Positions 1 through 8,748 of a stretch of 64,000 nt of DNA are shown in pieces. The translations under genes and the position numbers were made by a program. The notes below the pieces were generated by a model. It had not been told where the DNA came from, did no database searches, and saw only the letters and a program-made list of their open reading frames with translations. Every line of letters begins with the position of its first letter. The first letter of the stretch is position 1. Location of the stretch: NCBI RefSeq assembly GCF_900104655.1, contig NZ_FNWD01000002.1:62001-126000 (forward strand). The letters run 5' to 3'. This stretch comes from Millionella massiliensis. GTDB lineage: Bacteria > Bacteroidota > Bacteroidia > Bacteroidales > Rikenellaceae.

Positions 1-909
1 GTTGCCTTCGGCGTGGATCTTGCGCATCCCGACGTACGAACGGACGCGGTCGATCACCTGTCCCTCGGCGTCCGACACTTCATAGACCAGGTCGTAGAGG
101 TGGGGCGAGTCGGGCGACCAGAGCTTTTGGTTCTTGACCGGCAGGACGAGCGGCGCGCCGGCCGAGGCGTCGCTCTCGACCGAGGCGACCTTCCGGTCGC
201 CGTCCAGCAGCGTGGCACGCAGACGGGTTCCGCCCGTGGCGTAGAACTCGGGACGGATGATGATCTGCGCATTGTCGATGTCGGTATTTACCTGTGCCGA
301 GCGAAGTGCCTTGGGGTGGACGGCTTCGAGCCATACGGTCTGCCAGATACCCGTGGTGCGGGTGTAGTTGCAGACGTGCGAGGCGTAGCGGGTGGATTGT
401 TTCCCGGCTGGTTGCAGCTGGTGGCGCAGGTCGCTGCGGACATAGACTACCAGCGATTGTGCCGTATCGGGTTTGGCCCACGGGGTCAGGTCGACGCTGA
501 AGGAGGACGAGCCGCCGAAGTGGCGCGTGATGAACTGACCGTCCAGATAGATGTCGGCCTGATAGTAGACGGCGCCGAAGTTCAGCAGAATCTTCTTGCC
601 GCTCCACGCTTTGGGCACGGTGATCGAACGTTGGTACCAGAGGTGTTCGATGAAATCTTTGTGTTCGACACCGGAGAGGCGGCTCTCCGGGGCGAAGGGA
701 ACCAGAATCGTACTGTCGAAGCCCTGGGATTGCGGGAAACCGCGTTCGAGACCCGTGCCGGCCGGGTCGAGGGTGTAGCTCCACGGGCCGTTCAGGTTGA
801 TCCACTCGTTGCGTTCGAACTGTGGCCGCGGGTATTCCGGGCGCGGGGTCTGGGCGCGCAGCGCAGGGGCCAGCAGCACCAGAGATAGAAGCAAAAGAAT
901 GCGTTTCAT
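1..909 (-). CDS. Glycoside hydrolase family 2 protein, N-terminal part (cut by window edge)
   Basis: The ATG at 907-909 opens a 303-codon frame that is still open at base 1, so only the N-terminus is visible. Residues 1-21 look like a signal peptide ending near ALRAQ. After it comes a GH2 sugar-binding jelly-roll domain: NEWINLNGPW near residue 33, then AVYYQADIYLDG and HFGGSSSFSVDL. Near residue 205 an immunoglobulin-like GH2 domain begins (NAQIIIRPEF, LWSPDSPHLYDL). The catalytic barrel lies outside the window, so the substrate cannot be named; GH2 includes beta-galactosidases, beta-glucuronidases and beta-mannosidases. It lies 34 bp downstream of the GH127 gene on the same strand, so it is probably the third or later gene of a sugar-degradation operon. 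The family is clear; the substrate is unknown. Confidence 0.88.
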   Translation of the reverse strand, partial: MKRILLLLSLVLLAPALRAQTPRPEYPRPQFERNEWINLNGPWSYTLDPAGTGLERGFPQSQGFDSTILVPFAPESRLSGVEHKDFIEHLWYQRSITVPKAWSGKKILLNFGAVYYQADIYLDGQFITRHFGGSSSFSVDLTPWAKPDTAQSLVVYVRSDLRHQLQPAGKQSTRYASHVCNYTRTTGIWQTVWLEAVHPKALRSAQVNTDIDNAQIIIRPEFYATGGTRLRATLLDGDRKVASVESDASAGAPLVLPVKNQKLWSPDSPHLYDLVYEVSDAEGQVIDRVRSYVGMRKIHAEGN

Positions 910-943
910 TGGGTTTGATTGTAAGGGTGGATGTTGGAATGGA

Positions 944-2959
944 TTAGTCTGCCTGCGGGAAGGCTGAGATGCGCAGTCGGGCCGCGCCCATTGGTACCAG
1001 GGTGATCGGGTCGCGCTGTTCGGCGCGGGGTGCCTCAGGCGAGGGGAGTACCTGACAGGTGCCGGTCTCGTCCAGCCCCCACGAGGGAATCAGACGGCCC
1101 GTAGCCTCGAAACGCAGCGGCACGTTTTCCAGCGTGAAGGGGTTGGCTCCCTCTTTCCACGCGCTGCGAACGACGGTGATCGGGGCTTCGTCGACCAGGG
1201 CGTAGTTCCACGGGGTCGTGGGGTGGATTTCGTAGGATTTCCATTGCGAGGCATCGACCCCCTCCTGCCATTGCGAATCCCAGATGGCTGTGGCGCGGCT
1301 GTCGGTGGTGTCGTAGCGTTCGCCGATCTCGAGCGACAGGGTCAGCGGACCGTAATCGACGCTCACGGAGTTTTGATTGACCGCCCAGTAGCGTTTCGAG
1401 ACGGTCATCGGCAGGCGCAGCGTCACCGAGTCGCCGTCGTTCCACGTGCGTTCGATCTTCAGGAAGTTCCCCTCGCGGATGTGCCCCACGGAACGGCCGT
1501 TCACTTCGGCCTCCGGAGCGTCGCACCACGCGGGCAGACGCAGGTAGAGCGGGAAGGTGACGGCTTGGTCGGTCTGTACGGTCAGCCCGATGGTTTCGTC
1601 GAACGGGTAGTGGGTGCGTTCGGTCAGCAGGATCTCCTGACCGTCGGCTACGCGGGCCCGGATGTCGGCCGAGTTGTAGAGCATCAGGCAGAGACCACCG
1701 TCGAGGGTCGCCATCCCCAGAAAATCATTGTAATAGGTCCACGCCAGACCGTGGTTGTGCTGGCAGCAGCGGCTGCTGAAGGGGTTCATCGCCAGGAACG
1801 GACCCTGATTCTGCAGGCTGGGGGAGTGGTTCTTCGAGTCGCTCACCACGTGGTTCGGGCAGGTGAGGTAACGCAGCGAACGCATGTCGGGCATCATGGC
1901 GGCGGGCATGGAGTTGAAGGCGATGTCTTCGCAGTTGGCGGCCCAGTAGGGATCGCCGCTGATGAGCATCATGATCTGGTCCGTGGCCATCTGTTCGGCG
2001 AAACCGCAGGTCTCGGTACCCTGTCGCGGGTCGATGTAGCCCATGCGGGCGTTCTCGTCGGCGCCGAACATCCCGCCCGGAACCTGACCGAACGTGCGGC
2101 GGATCAGCTCCTGTGCGTTATAGGTGGCGCGGAGCATCGCGCTGTCGCGGCTGAACAGATACCACGTGGCCGGTTCGCGGACGCCCTGCGCGATGTTGAC
2201 GTTGTGCCAGTTGGGCAGCGAGGTGGGGTTGTACCACACGTCGGTGTTGCGGTGCAGCTTCTCGCCCAGGCTCAGCAGGGTCGTGTCGCCCGTGCGGTTG
2301 TAGAGCCACACGACGCTCCACAGGTTGTCGCCGCCGCGGCTCTTCTCCCAGTAGTCTTCCAGAAACTGCTCGTCGGGCAGCGTGTTCAGGTAGTGGCAGT
2401 AGCGGGTCATGAAATCGATCACACGCTGGTCGCCCGCGTATTCGTAGTAGTTCTGCATAATCCACAGCACGATCATGTTGGGCCATAGGTCGCGGATGCC
2501 TGCACCGCTGTAGACCGAGGGCCCGAAGTCACCGTTCTCGTGTTGCGAGGCCAGAATGGCGTCGATCCAGAAACGACTCTCGCGCAGCATGGCCGTATCG
2601 CCGGTGATGAAGGCCAGATCGCTGTAGCCGCGCAGCCAGTAGGGGACTTCTTCCCATCCCCAGGCGCCGCCTTCCTTGAGCCAGGCGTTGTCGCCCTTCT
2701 GGAGCCAGGCGCTAATTTCGCCCAGGTGGCCGTTGAGGCCGTCCTGTTGGGCGTCGAGGATGGTTTTGATCCACCCCTGCGGCTGGATCGAACCGGTCGG
2801 CAGCTTGAGCAGCGGAGCCGGTGCCAGCGGAGTGCGGTTCACGGGGTAGTTGGCCGAGGTGGCCTCGGTGGGCAGTTGATCGACGACTACGGCCTCCTGC
2901 GGAGCGCAGGAGAGGGCCAGCAGGGTGCCGAGTGCGGGTAACAGGGTTTTGGGCTTCAT
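944..2959 (-). CDS. GH127-type (DUF1680) glycosidase, putative beta-L-arabinofuranosidase, lipoprotein
   Basis: A 671-residue protein with a lipobox ending LALSC (Cys18), so it is likely a lipid-anchored envelope enzyme. The body matches the GH127/DUF1680 alpha/alpha-barrel: WGWEEVPYWLRG near 100-110, TETCGF (Glu316, Cys318) and SRCCQHNHG (Cys398, Cys399). In characterised GH127 beta-L-arabinofuranosidases a glutamate and three cysteines hold zinc, and one cysteine is the nucleophile; all four positions are present here. The C-terminal third is beta-sandwich (LPLYLRLPAW-type). It sits 2 bp from the aldose epimerase stop and 34 bp before the GH2 gene, which points to co-transcription. Arabinose release is the known family activity; the actual glycan is inferred and unproven. 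Confidence 0.88.
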   Translation of the reverse strand: MKPKTLLPALGTLLALSCAPQEAVVVDQLPTEATSANYPVNRTPLAPAPLLKLPTGSIQPQGWIKTILDAQQDGLNGHLGEISAWLQKGDNAWLKEGGAWGWEEVPYWLRGYSDLAFITGDTAMLRESRFWIDAILASQHENGDFGPSVYSGAGIRDLWPNMIVLWIMQNYYEYAGDQRVIDFMTRYCHYLNTLPDEQFLEDYWEKSRGGDNLWSVVWLYNRTGDTTLLSLGEKLHRNTDVWYNPTSLPNWHNVNIAQGVREPATWYLFSRDSAMLRATYNAQELIRRTFGQVPGGMFGADENARMGYIDPRQGTETCGFAEQMATDQIMMLISGDPYWAANCEDIAFNSMPAAMMPDMRSLRYLTCPNHVVSDSKNHSPSLQNQGPFLAMNPFSSRCCQHNHGLAWTYYNDFLGMATLDGGLCLMLYNSADIRARVADGQEILLTERTHYPFDETIGLTVQTDQAVTFPLYLRLPAWCDAPEAEVNGRSVGHIREGNFLKIERTWNDGDSVTLRLPMTVSKRYWAVNQNSVSVDYGPLTLSLEIGERYDTTDSRATAIWDSQWQEGVDASQWKSYEIHPTTPWNYALVDEAPITVVRSAWKEGANPFTLENVPLRFEATGRLIPSWGLDETGTCQVLPSPEAPRAEQRDPITLVPMGAARLRISAFPQAD

Positions 2960-2961
2960 GT

Positions 2962-4098
2962 CTATTTGGTTGAGAATTGATAAATCGCCTGGTGGTTATA
3001 GTGTTCGCCGGGGCGCAGGATGCTGTTCGGGAAGGCCGGCTGGTTGGGGGCATCGGGGAAATTTTGCGTTTCGAGGGCGATGCCGCTGTACGGGGTACGC
3101 TGCTGACCATGTTTGCCGGGGCAGGCGGGGCTGATGCAGCCGCCGGAGTAGAATTGAAGACCAGGCTGGTCGGTGTAGATGGTGAGCAGAATACCATTCG
3201 AGGGTTCGTACAGCTCGGCCGCCTTTTCGACAGCTGCGGTGCCGGTTTTGTCCAGCACGAAGTTCAGGTCGTAGCCCTTGCCGTAGCGGATCAGTGATGA
3301 AGTGGTGTCGTACTCCCGTGCGCCGACGGCCGTCGGGGTGCGGAAATCGGCCGGGGTCTCTGCGACGGGCAGAATCTCGCCCGTGGGGATGAGGGTCGAG
3401 TCGGTCGGGGTGTAGCGGCTCGCGCAGACGTACAGCTGGTGGGAGTCGGTCGAACGGTCGGCGCGGCCGTGGAGGTTAAAATAGGGGTGCCACGTGAGGT
3501 TGCACGGCGTAGGACGATCGGTGGTGGCGTCGTAGCTCAGGCGCAGGGCGTTGTCGGCCGTCACGGTGTAGGTGACGCTCATGGAAAGGTTGCCGGGGTA
3601 GCCGTCTTCACCGTCGGGCGACAGGTAGTGCAGCGTCAGGGAGCTGTCGGTCGAGGCCGTAATCTCCCACACGCGGTTCCATACCCCCGCGTTGCCGCCG
3701 TGCAGGTGGTTGGGGGCGTTGTTGATCGAAAGCTGGTAGGTGGTCGAATCGAGGGTGAAGCGGCCGCGGGCGATGCGGTTGCCGAAGCGGCCCACGATCG
3801 GACCCGAATAGACGTCGTCGCTGGCGAGGTACTCACCGATGGTCGGGTAACCCCATACCACATCGGTCGGGGTGCCGTCGCGGTCGGGCACGACGAGGCT
3901 GACTACGCGTGCGCCGTAGTTGGTAATCTGGACGGCCATTCCGCGGTCGTTGCGCAGGGTGTGGAGCGACACGGGACGATTGTCGAGGGTGGTGTCGAAG
4001 GCCGATGCTTCGAGCAGCAGGGAGGTGGGGGCCGAACCGGTGGTGCAGCCGGTCAGTGCGGCTGCGAGGCCCCCCAGCAGAAGGGGTAAAAGTCTCAT
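2962..4098 (-). CDS. galM: Aldose 1-epimerase (mutarotase), lipoprotein
   Basis: A 378-residue protein that starts with a lipoprotein signal (ALTGC, Cys18). This is unusual compared with cytoplasmic GalM and places it in the envelope, a common arrangement in Bacteroidota sugar loci. GalM landmarks are all visible: FGNRIARG near 105, NHLHGG (His131, His133), WHPYFNLHG (His204) and LETQNFPDAPNQ (catalytic-base Glu343). It would interconvert alpha and beta anomers of sugars released by the neighbouring glycosidases. First gene of the run toward GH127 and GH2, with a possible -7 box (TACATTTG on the minus strand, 4127-4134) 29 bp before its start. Confidence 0.92.
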   Translation of the reverse strand: MRLLPLLLGGLAAALTGCTTGSAPTSLLLEASAFDTTLDNRPVSLHTLRNDRGMAVQITNYGARVVSLVVPDRDGTPTDVVWGYPTIGEYLASDDVYSGPIVGRFGNRIARGRFTLDSTTYQLSINNAPNHLHGGNAGVWNRVWEITASTDSSLTLHYLSPDGEDGYPGNLSMSVTYTVTADNALRLSYDATTDRPTPCNLTWHPYFNLHGRADRSTDSHQLYVCASRYTPTDSTLIPTGEILPVAETPADFRTPTAVGAREYDTTSSLIRYGKGYDLNFVLDKTGTAAVEKAAELYEPSNGILLTIYTDQPGLQFYSGGCISPACPGKHGQQRTPYSGIALETQNFPDAPNQPAFPNSILRPGEHYNHQAIYQFSTK

Positions 4099-4189
4099 GG
4101 TTTGTCTGTGCGTTTTGGGAACGAGACAAATGTACTTTTACCCTTCGGCGACGGCTTTCAGAATCGTATCATTTCGTTTAGAAATCGTA

Positions 4190-7100
4190 TCACGCCTTGT
4201 TTTTCAGGCTGTTGACGAATTCCGAGGGGGTCTGTCCGAACTGTTTGGTGAAACGGGTGGTGAAGTACGAGGGGCTGGAGAAACCGACCATGTAGGCCAC
4301 TTCGGCGACGGTGTGCCGCGAGTCGGTCAGCAGCTGGGCGGCCCGTTTGAGCCGGCACAGGGTGATGAAGTCGGCGATCGACATCTCCATGTAGGCACGG
4401 GCCTTGCGGTAGAGCGTCGCGCGGCTCATGCCCAGGTGCGAGGCGACGAAATCGACGTCGAGCTCGGTGTTGTCGATGTGGTGGTCGATGAGCTCCTGGA
4501 GCCGTTCGGTGAACTCGCGTTCGGCGCGGTTCCGGTTGCCGAGACATCCGGAGATGGTCAGCGGTTTTCGGGCGAACTCTTCGTAGAGTCGGCGGCGGGT
4601 CGCGAGGATGTTGGCTAGCCGGGCGATGAGGTATTTGCCGGAGAAAGGCTTTTCGATGTAGTCGTCGGCGCCGTACTCCAGGGCCGACAGCTTCGAGGCG
4701 ATCGAAACGTCGGCCGTCAGCAGGATCACGGGCAGGTGGCAGGTGGCGTCGTTCGACTTGATCCGTTTGCACAGCTCGATGCCGTCCATGCCGGGCATCA
4801 TTACATCGCTCAGCACCAGATCAACCTCCTGGCTGTCGAGCGTGGCGAGTGCCTGTTCGCCGTCGGGTGCGGTGATGACGCGGTAGTGCTGGTCGAGCAG
4901 CGAGGCGATGTATTGCCGCAACTCGTCGTTATCCTCGACCACGAGCACTGTGGAACGTCCGGCTGCGGAGAGTTCTGCCTGAAGGGGTTCGGCCGGCGAG
5001 GCTGTGGCGGGTGTCGGCTCGTCTGCCGGAACCTGCAACGGGATGGTCAGCTGGAAATGGTTCAGACCGGGTGTATCAAAAAGGAGTTCCAGTTCCCAAC
5101 CGTGGACGCGGACGAGCTCACGGGCAAAGGGCAGTCCGATGCCGCTCCCGATCTGGCTCTTTTCGAGGCGCGTGAAGAGGGTGAAGATCGAACGCTCTTC
5201 GCTGGGGCGGATCAGGTGGCCGTCGTTCAGGATGGAGAGCCGTAGCTGCTGCGGGTCGCGGGTCAGCCGGATTTGGACGGTGTGGCGGGAGTATTTCAGG
5301 GCGTTCTGGAGTAGGTTGCCCACCACTTTGTGGAAAATATCGGTGTCGATCACGGCCATGATGGGCTGCTCTCCGCCCAGCTCTACGTCGGGGGTGATCC
5401 CTTTGGCGTGGAACGAGGGGGCGAAGTCGTCCACGATCTCGCCGGTCAGCCGCCGCAGGTCGGCGACCGAGGGGTTGAGCCGGTAGGCCCCCTTCTCGAC
5501 GGACTGAAAGTCGAGCAGTTGGGTGCAGAGGTTCGTCAACCACTGGGTGTGGCGCATGACGATCGGCAGGTTGTGGTCGATGCGGTCGGCGGTCGGTTGT
5601 TCGGCGATCTCATCGAGCGGTGCCTTGATCAGGGTCAACGGGGTGCGGATCTCGTGGGCGATGGTCGTGAAGAAGTCGATCTTCGCTTCGTAGAGTTCCT
5701 GTTCCTGACGCACTTTCAGCTCTTGTTCGAAGCGTTCGCGTTTCTGCCGTTCGCGGTTGCGGATGAAACGGACCGCGGCCAGCACCAGACCGAGGCCGAT
5801 CAGCAGGTAGAGGATTTTGGCCGTGGTGGTCAGCCACAGCGGAGGCGCGATGGTGAAGGCGACGTGGGAGATGGCCGGGGAGTAGTTGCCGTCGGGACCG
5901 ACCGTACAGACTTCGAGCCGGTAGCGGCCGGGGTCGAGGTTCTGGAGTTCGATGATGTCGCGGTCGGTCCTGATCCACTCTTTCGTGTAGCCTTCGAGGC
6001 GGTAGGCATAGAAGACCTTGTCCGAGGAGAAGATGCCGGGGGTGAAAAGTCCGATCCGCAGGAAGTTCCGGTCGTAGGGCAGCGGGCGGTCGAGGGTCGT
6101 GTCCGTAAAGTTCCGGTGGAGGGTGGTGTAGTGGGTGGGGTCGTTGTAGGCGAAGCTCGAGATGACGGGTTTGGGTGCGGTGCGGTCGGAGTAGCTTTCG
6201 CGCGGGGTGAAGCGGATCATCCCGTTGAGCGAACCGAACAGAATCGCATCGGTCAGTGTGTCGCGGTAGACGGAGTTGTAGTTGAAGCGTGACCCGCACG
6301 GTTCGCCGCTCATCGGGAACAGGGTCTGGGTCCGGCTCTGCGGGTCGAACCGGATGATGCCGCCCGAGGTCGAGAGCCACAGGTGGCCGAAACGGTCTTC
6401 GACGATCGACTTGACGTCCCGTTCCAGCGAATTTTCCGAGAGCCGGTGGTATTGCGGGGTCTCGCTTGTCGGCGTGAATTCGTACAGACCGTTTTCGGTG
6501 CCTACCCAGATGTGCCGGCGGTGGTCGGCGGTGACGAAGTTGACGATTCGTGACTGGGGATCGGTCGAAAGGGTGATTTCGCTGAATCGGCTTTTGTCGG
6601 GGGTGCTGCGGTAAAGGCCGGTGTAGGTCCCGATCCATAGTTGTTCCGCAGCGTCCCGTTCCAGCGAAATGACGCCGATGCCGGACAGCAGGGTGGTGAA
6701 CCGGTCGGTGGCTGGGTGGTATTGCTGTACGCCGAGGCTGGTACCCACGTACAGGGTGCCGTCCGCAGCGGTCAGAAAGTCGAGCACGAAGTTGTCGATC
6801 AGTCCGTTGCCGGTCGAGGTGTCGTAGTGGCGCACGATGCGGCCGCTGGCGGGGTCGATCACGTCGATTCCCTCTTTGAAGGTCCCCGCCCAGATGTGGC
6901 CGTCGTAATAGTGCACGCCGTGGACGTTGGTGCCGGAGAGGGGGTGGTCGGCGTTGCCCAGCGCGTAGTTGGTCATCCGGTCGCTGCGGGGGTCGTACCG
7001 GTTCAGTCCGCCGTCCTCGGTGCCGATCCAGAGCACGCCGCTGCCGTCTGCGGCCATGGTTCGTACCACGTTGCCGCGGTGGGTCTGGTTCTTCTGACTG

Positions 7101-8050
7101 GGGTTGAGGTATTCGTAGTCGAGGGCGTGGCGGGGCAGGTAACTGAGGCCGCGGAAATAGGTGCCGACCCACAGCCCTCCTTCGGGCGAGGTCTTGACGG
7201 AGTAGACGGCGTTGTCGTTGAGGCTGTACGAGCGGCTCCAGTCCTTTTGGATGTGGCGAAGGGTGCGCTCCGAGGCGTCGTAGAGGTAGAGACCCGATTC
7301 GCTGGCTATCCAGAACCGGCTGCCGTCGGGCTCGATGTCGCGGATGATATCGTTCGGAACCAGTGTGCGCAGGGCGCCGGTCGCGGGGTTGTAGAGCATC
7401 AGCCCCTGACGGTAGGTGCCGATCAGCCACTCGCCGGTGGGAGTCTGCTGGATGTGGTAGATGATGTCGGTGGGGATGGGCGAGTCGCAGGAGGTCTGTG
7501 CGCCGGTTCGGGGGTCGATCGAGTGGATCTGACGGCCGTTGAGGGTGAAGTAGCGGTCGGCCGAGGCGCCGATCACACGGCCGCAGTGGGGGGCCAGCAG
7601 ACGCAGTGTGTCGTCGCTGTACCGGTAGAGGTTGTCGGCCACGGTCAGCAGCACGGTGTCGCCCACTCCGCGCATCGCTCCGATGGCCAGGGTGTCGAAC
7701 GGGGTGGCGATCATGCGGTTGCGGTCGCAGTCGTAGCGGTGGATTTTGCCGGCGTAGAGGATCCATAGCCGGTTTTGGGCGTCGATGTGGATGTCACCTT
7801 TGAGGGTGGCGAGGCTGTCGGTGCCGCTGAGTTCGCTGATGGTGCGGTAGTTGTAGCCGTCGAACCGGAAGAGTCCGTAGGTGCCGGACGAAACCCACAC
7901 CATGCCGTTGCGGTCGAGATCGATGTTGACGATGTTCGTCAGCGGGTGAGACGGGTCGTAAAAGTGCTTGAATATGAAGTCAGACGGGGCGCCCTGTGCC
8001 GGGAGGAACAGGCTGATGAGTACAATCAGAAGCTGTGCGAATCGTTTCAT
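4190..8050 (-). CDS. Hybrid two-component system sensor/regulator (HTCS), AraC output
   Basis: About 1286 residues if translation starts at the ATG at 8048-8050; a GTG three codons upstream (8059) is also in frame. Order: signal peptide (1-20), periplasmic two-fold beta-propeller of Reg_prop repeats (about 20-650, many WIGT/WVGT blades), Y_Y_Y domain (about 660-735), one membrane helix (about 738-762), HisKA with the phospho-acceptor His799 in AHEIRTPL, HATPase, receiver with Asp1082 in LSDVMMPG, and a C-terminal AraC helix-turn-helix (last ~100 residues, VAYMVGFSSPSYF). This one-protein architecture is typical of regulators that sense an oligosaccharide in the periplasm and switch on a nearby polysaccharide-utilisation locus. 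It is co-directional with, and 92 bp upstream of, galM-GH127-GH2, its likely targets. Confidence 0.93.
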   Translation of the reverse strand: MKRFAQLLIVLISLFLPAQGAPSDFIFKHFYDPSHPLTNIVNIDLDRNGMVWVSSGTYGLFRFDGYNYRTISELSGTDSLATLKGDIHIDAQNRLWILYAGKIHRYDCDRNRMIATPFDTLAIGAMRGVGDTVLLTVADNLYRYSDDTLRLLAPHCGRVIGASADRYFTLNGRQIHSIDPRTGAQTSCDSPIPTDIIYHIQQTPTGEWLIGTYRQGLMLYNPATGALRTLVPNDIIRDIEPDGSRFWIASESGLYLYDASERTLRHIQKDWSRSYSLNDNAVYSVKTSPEGGLWVGTYFRGLSYLPRHALDYEYLNPSQKNQTHRGNVVRTMAADGSGVLWIGTEDGGLNRYDPRSDRMTNYALGNADHPLSGTNVHGVHYYDGHIWAGTFKEGIDVIDPASGRIVRHYDTSTGNGLIDNFVLDFLTAADGTLYVGTSLGVQQYHPATDRFTTLLSGIGVISLERDAAEQLWIGTYTGLYRSTPDKSRFSEITLSTDPQSRIVNFVTADHRRHIWVGTENGLYEFTPTSETPQYHRLSENSLERDVKSIVEDRFGHLWLSTSGGIIRFDPQSRTQTLFPMSGEPCGSRFNYNSVYRDTLTDAILFGSLNGMIRFTPRESYSDRTAPKPVISSFAYNDPTHYTTLHRNFTDTTLDRPLPYDRNFLRIGLFTPGIFSSDKVFYAYRLEGYTKEWIRTDRDIIELQNLDPGRYRLEVCTVGPDGNYSPAISHVAFTIAPPLWLTTTAKILYLLIGLGLVLAAVRFIRNRERQKRERFEQELKVRQEQELYEAKIDFFTTIAHEIRTPLTLIKAPLDEIAEQPTADRIDHNLPIVMRHTQWLTNLCTQLLDFQSVEKGAYRLNPSVADLRRLTGEIVDDFAPSFHAKGITPDVELGGEQPIMAVIDTDIFHKVVGNLLQNALKYSRHTVQIRLTRDPQQLRLSILNDGHLIRPSEERSIFTLFTRLEKSQIGSGIGLPFARELVRVHGWELELLFDTPGLNHFQLTIPLQVPADEPTPATASPAEPLQAELSAAGRSTVLVVEDNDELRQYIASLLDQHYRVITAPDGEQALATLDSQEVDLVLSDVMMPGMDGIELCKRIKSNDATCHLPVILLTADVSIASKLSALEYGADDYIEKPFSGKYLIARLANILATRRRLYEEFARKPLTISGCLGNRNRAEREFTERLQELIDHHIDNTELDVDFVASHLGMSRATLYRKARAYMEMSIADFITLCRLKRAAQLLTDSRHTVAEVAYMVGFSSPSYFTTRFTKQFGQTPSEFVNSLKNKA

Positions 8051-8748
8051 GTCGGACACGGGTTTCCGTTTCGGGCGGGGAAGAGCCGATGACCTTGGGG
8101 AGCGGGCGTTGTGGTGAACGGTGCGGTCAAATTCCTTGTTTCAGCGGAGCGAGGGGTGTTGGTGTGCCTCCTTTTGTGTTCCTTTCTGGCGGTAGATTTG
8201 CTTGTATCGGGCCGTTTGATGCGGAAACCGTTCGCGGGTCTGCCGTTGCTGCAATGCGTGTGATCGGCTGCAATTCCTTGTGTAAAGGTAGAAAATGGGG
8301 TGGAAATTTCGAACTTCACGTTCTATTTTGGCCTGACGAAGGCCCGGTGGTGCGGTCGTGCGAATCTGTATTTTGCCGCCCTTTCCCGGTTTGTTTGAGG
8401 AGCTTTTCAAATGGGGTGATGGAACCGGTCAGGTGAGGTGAGAGGACTGTCGTTGTATCGAGGTTCAATACATCGTACGGAGAACAGGTGACACGGAAAT
8501 ACAATGCAGGGTTTGAATACCGATGAACTGCAAAGGTCGGAATGTCCCGTTTTCGGTACTCTTATCGCTTGGGGTGAGCTTTCGACACACTCTTCGGGAA
8601 ATCTCTTTTCTGCTTTGCTGCGGTTGGCGTCGGGAATAGCTTGAAATCCAGTGACGCATGGCGACGTATGTCGTGCGTTGCTTCGTAGCAAAAAAGGTCT
8701 TTCCACAGCGGTGGAAAGACCTTTGCATGGCATTGAATAGGGTGAATG
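8051..8748. other. Intergenic region without a recognisable gene
   Basis: About 700 bp between the HTCS start and the GH63 stop. Open frames here are short, lack signal peptides or familiar motifs, and overlap each other on both strands. Apart from the terminator at 8690-8721 I see no repeat or RNA. It presumably carries the HTCS promoter, but no convincing TTTG/TAnnTTTG pair was found. Confidence 0.5.
8690..8721 (-). terminator. Rho-independent terminator of the GH63 gene
   Basis: A perfect 11-bp stem (GGTCTTTCCAC / GTGGAAAGACC, 8696-8721) with a short loop. On the minus strand it is followed by a T run (8690-8695). It lies 27 bp past the GH63 stop codon. Confidence 0.85.
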
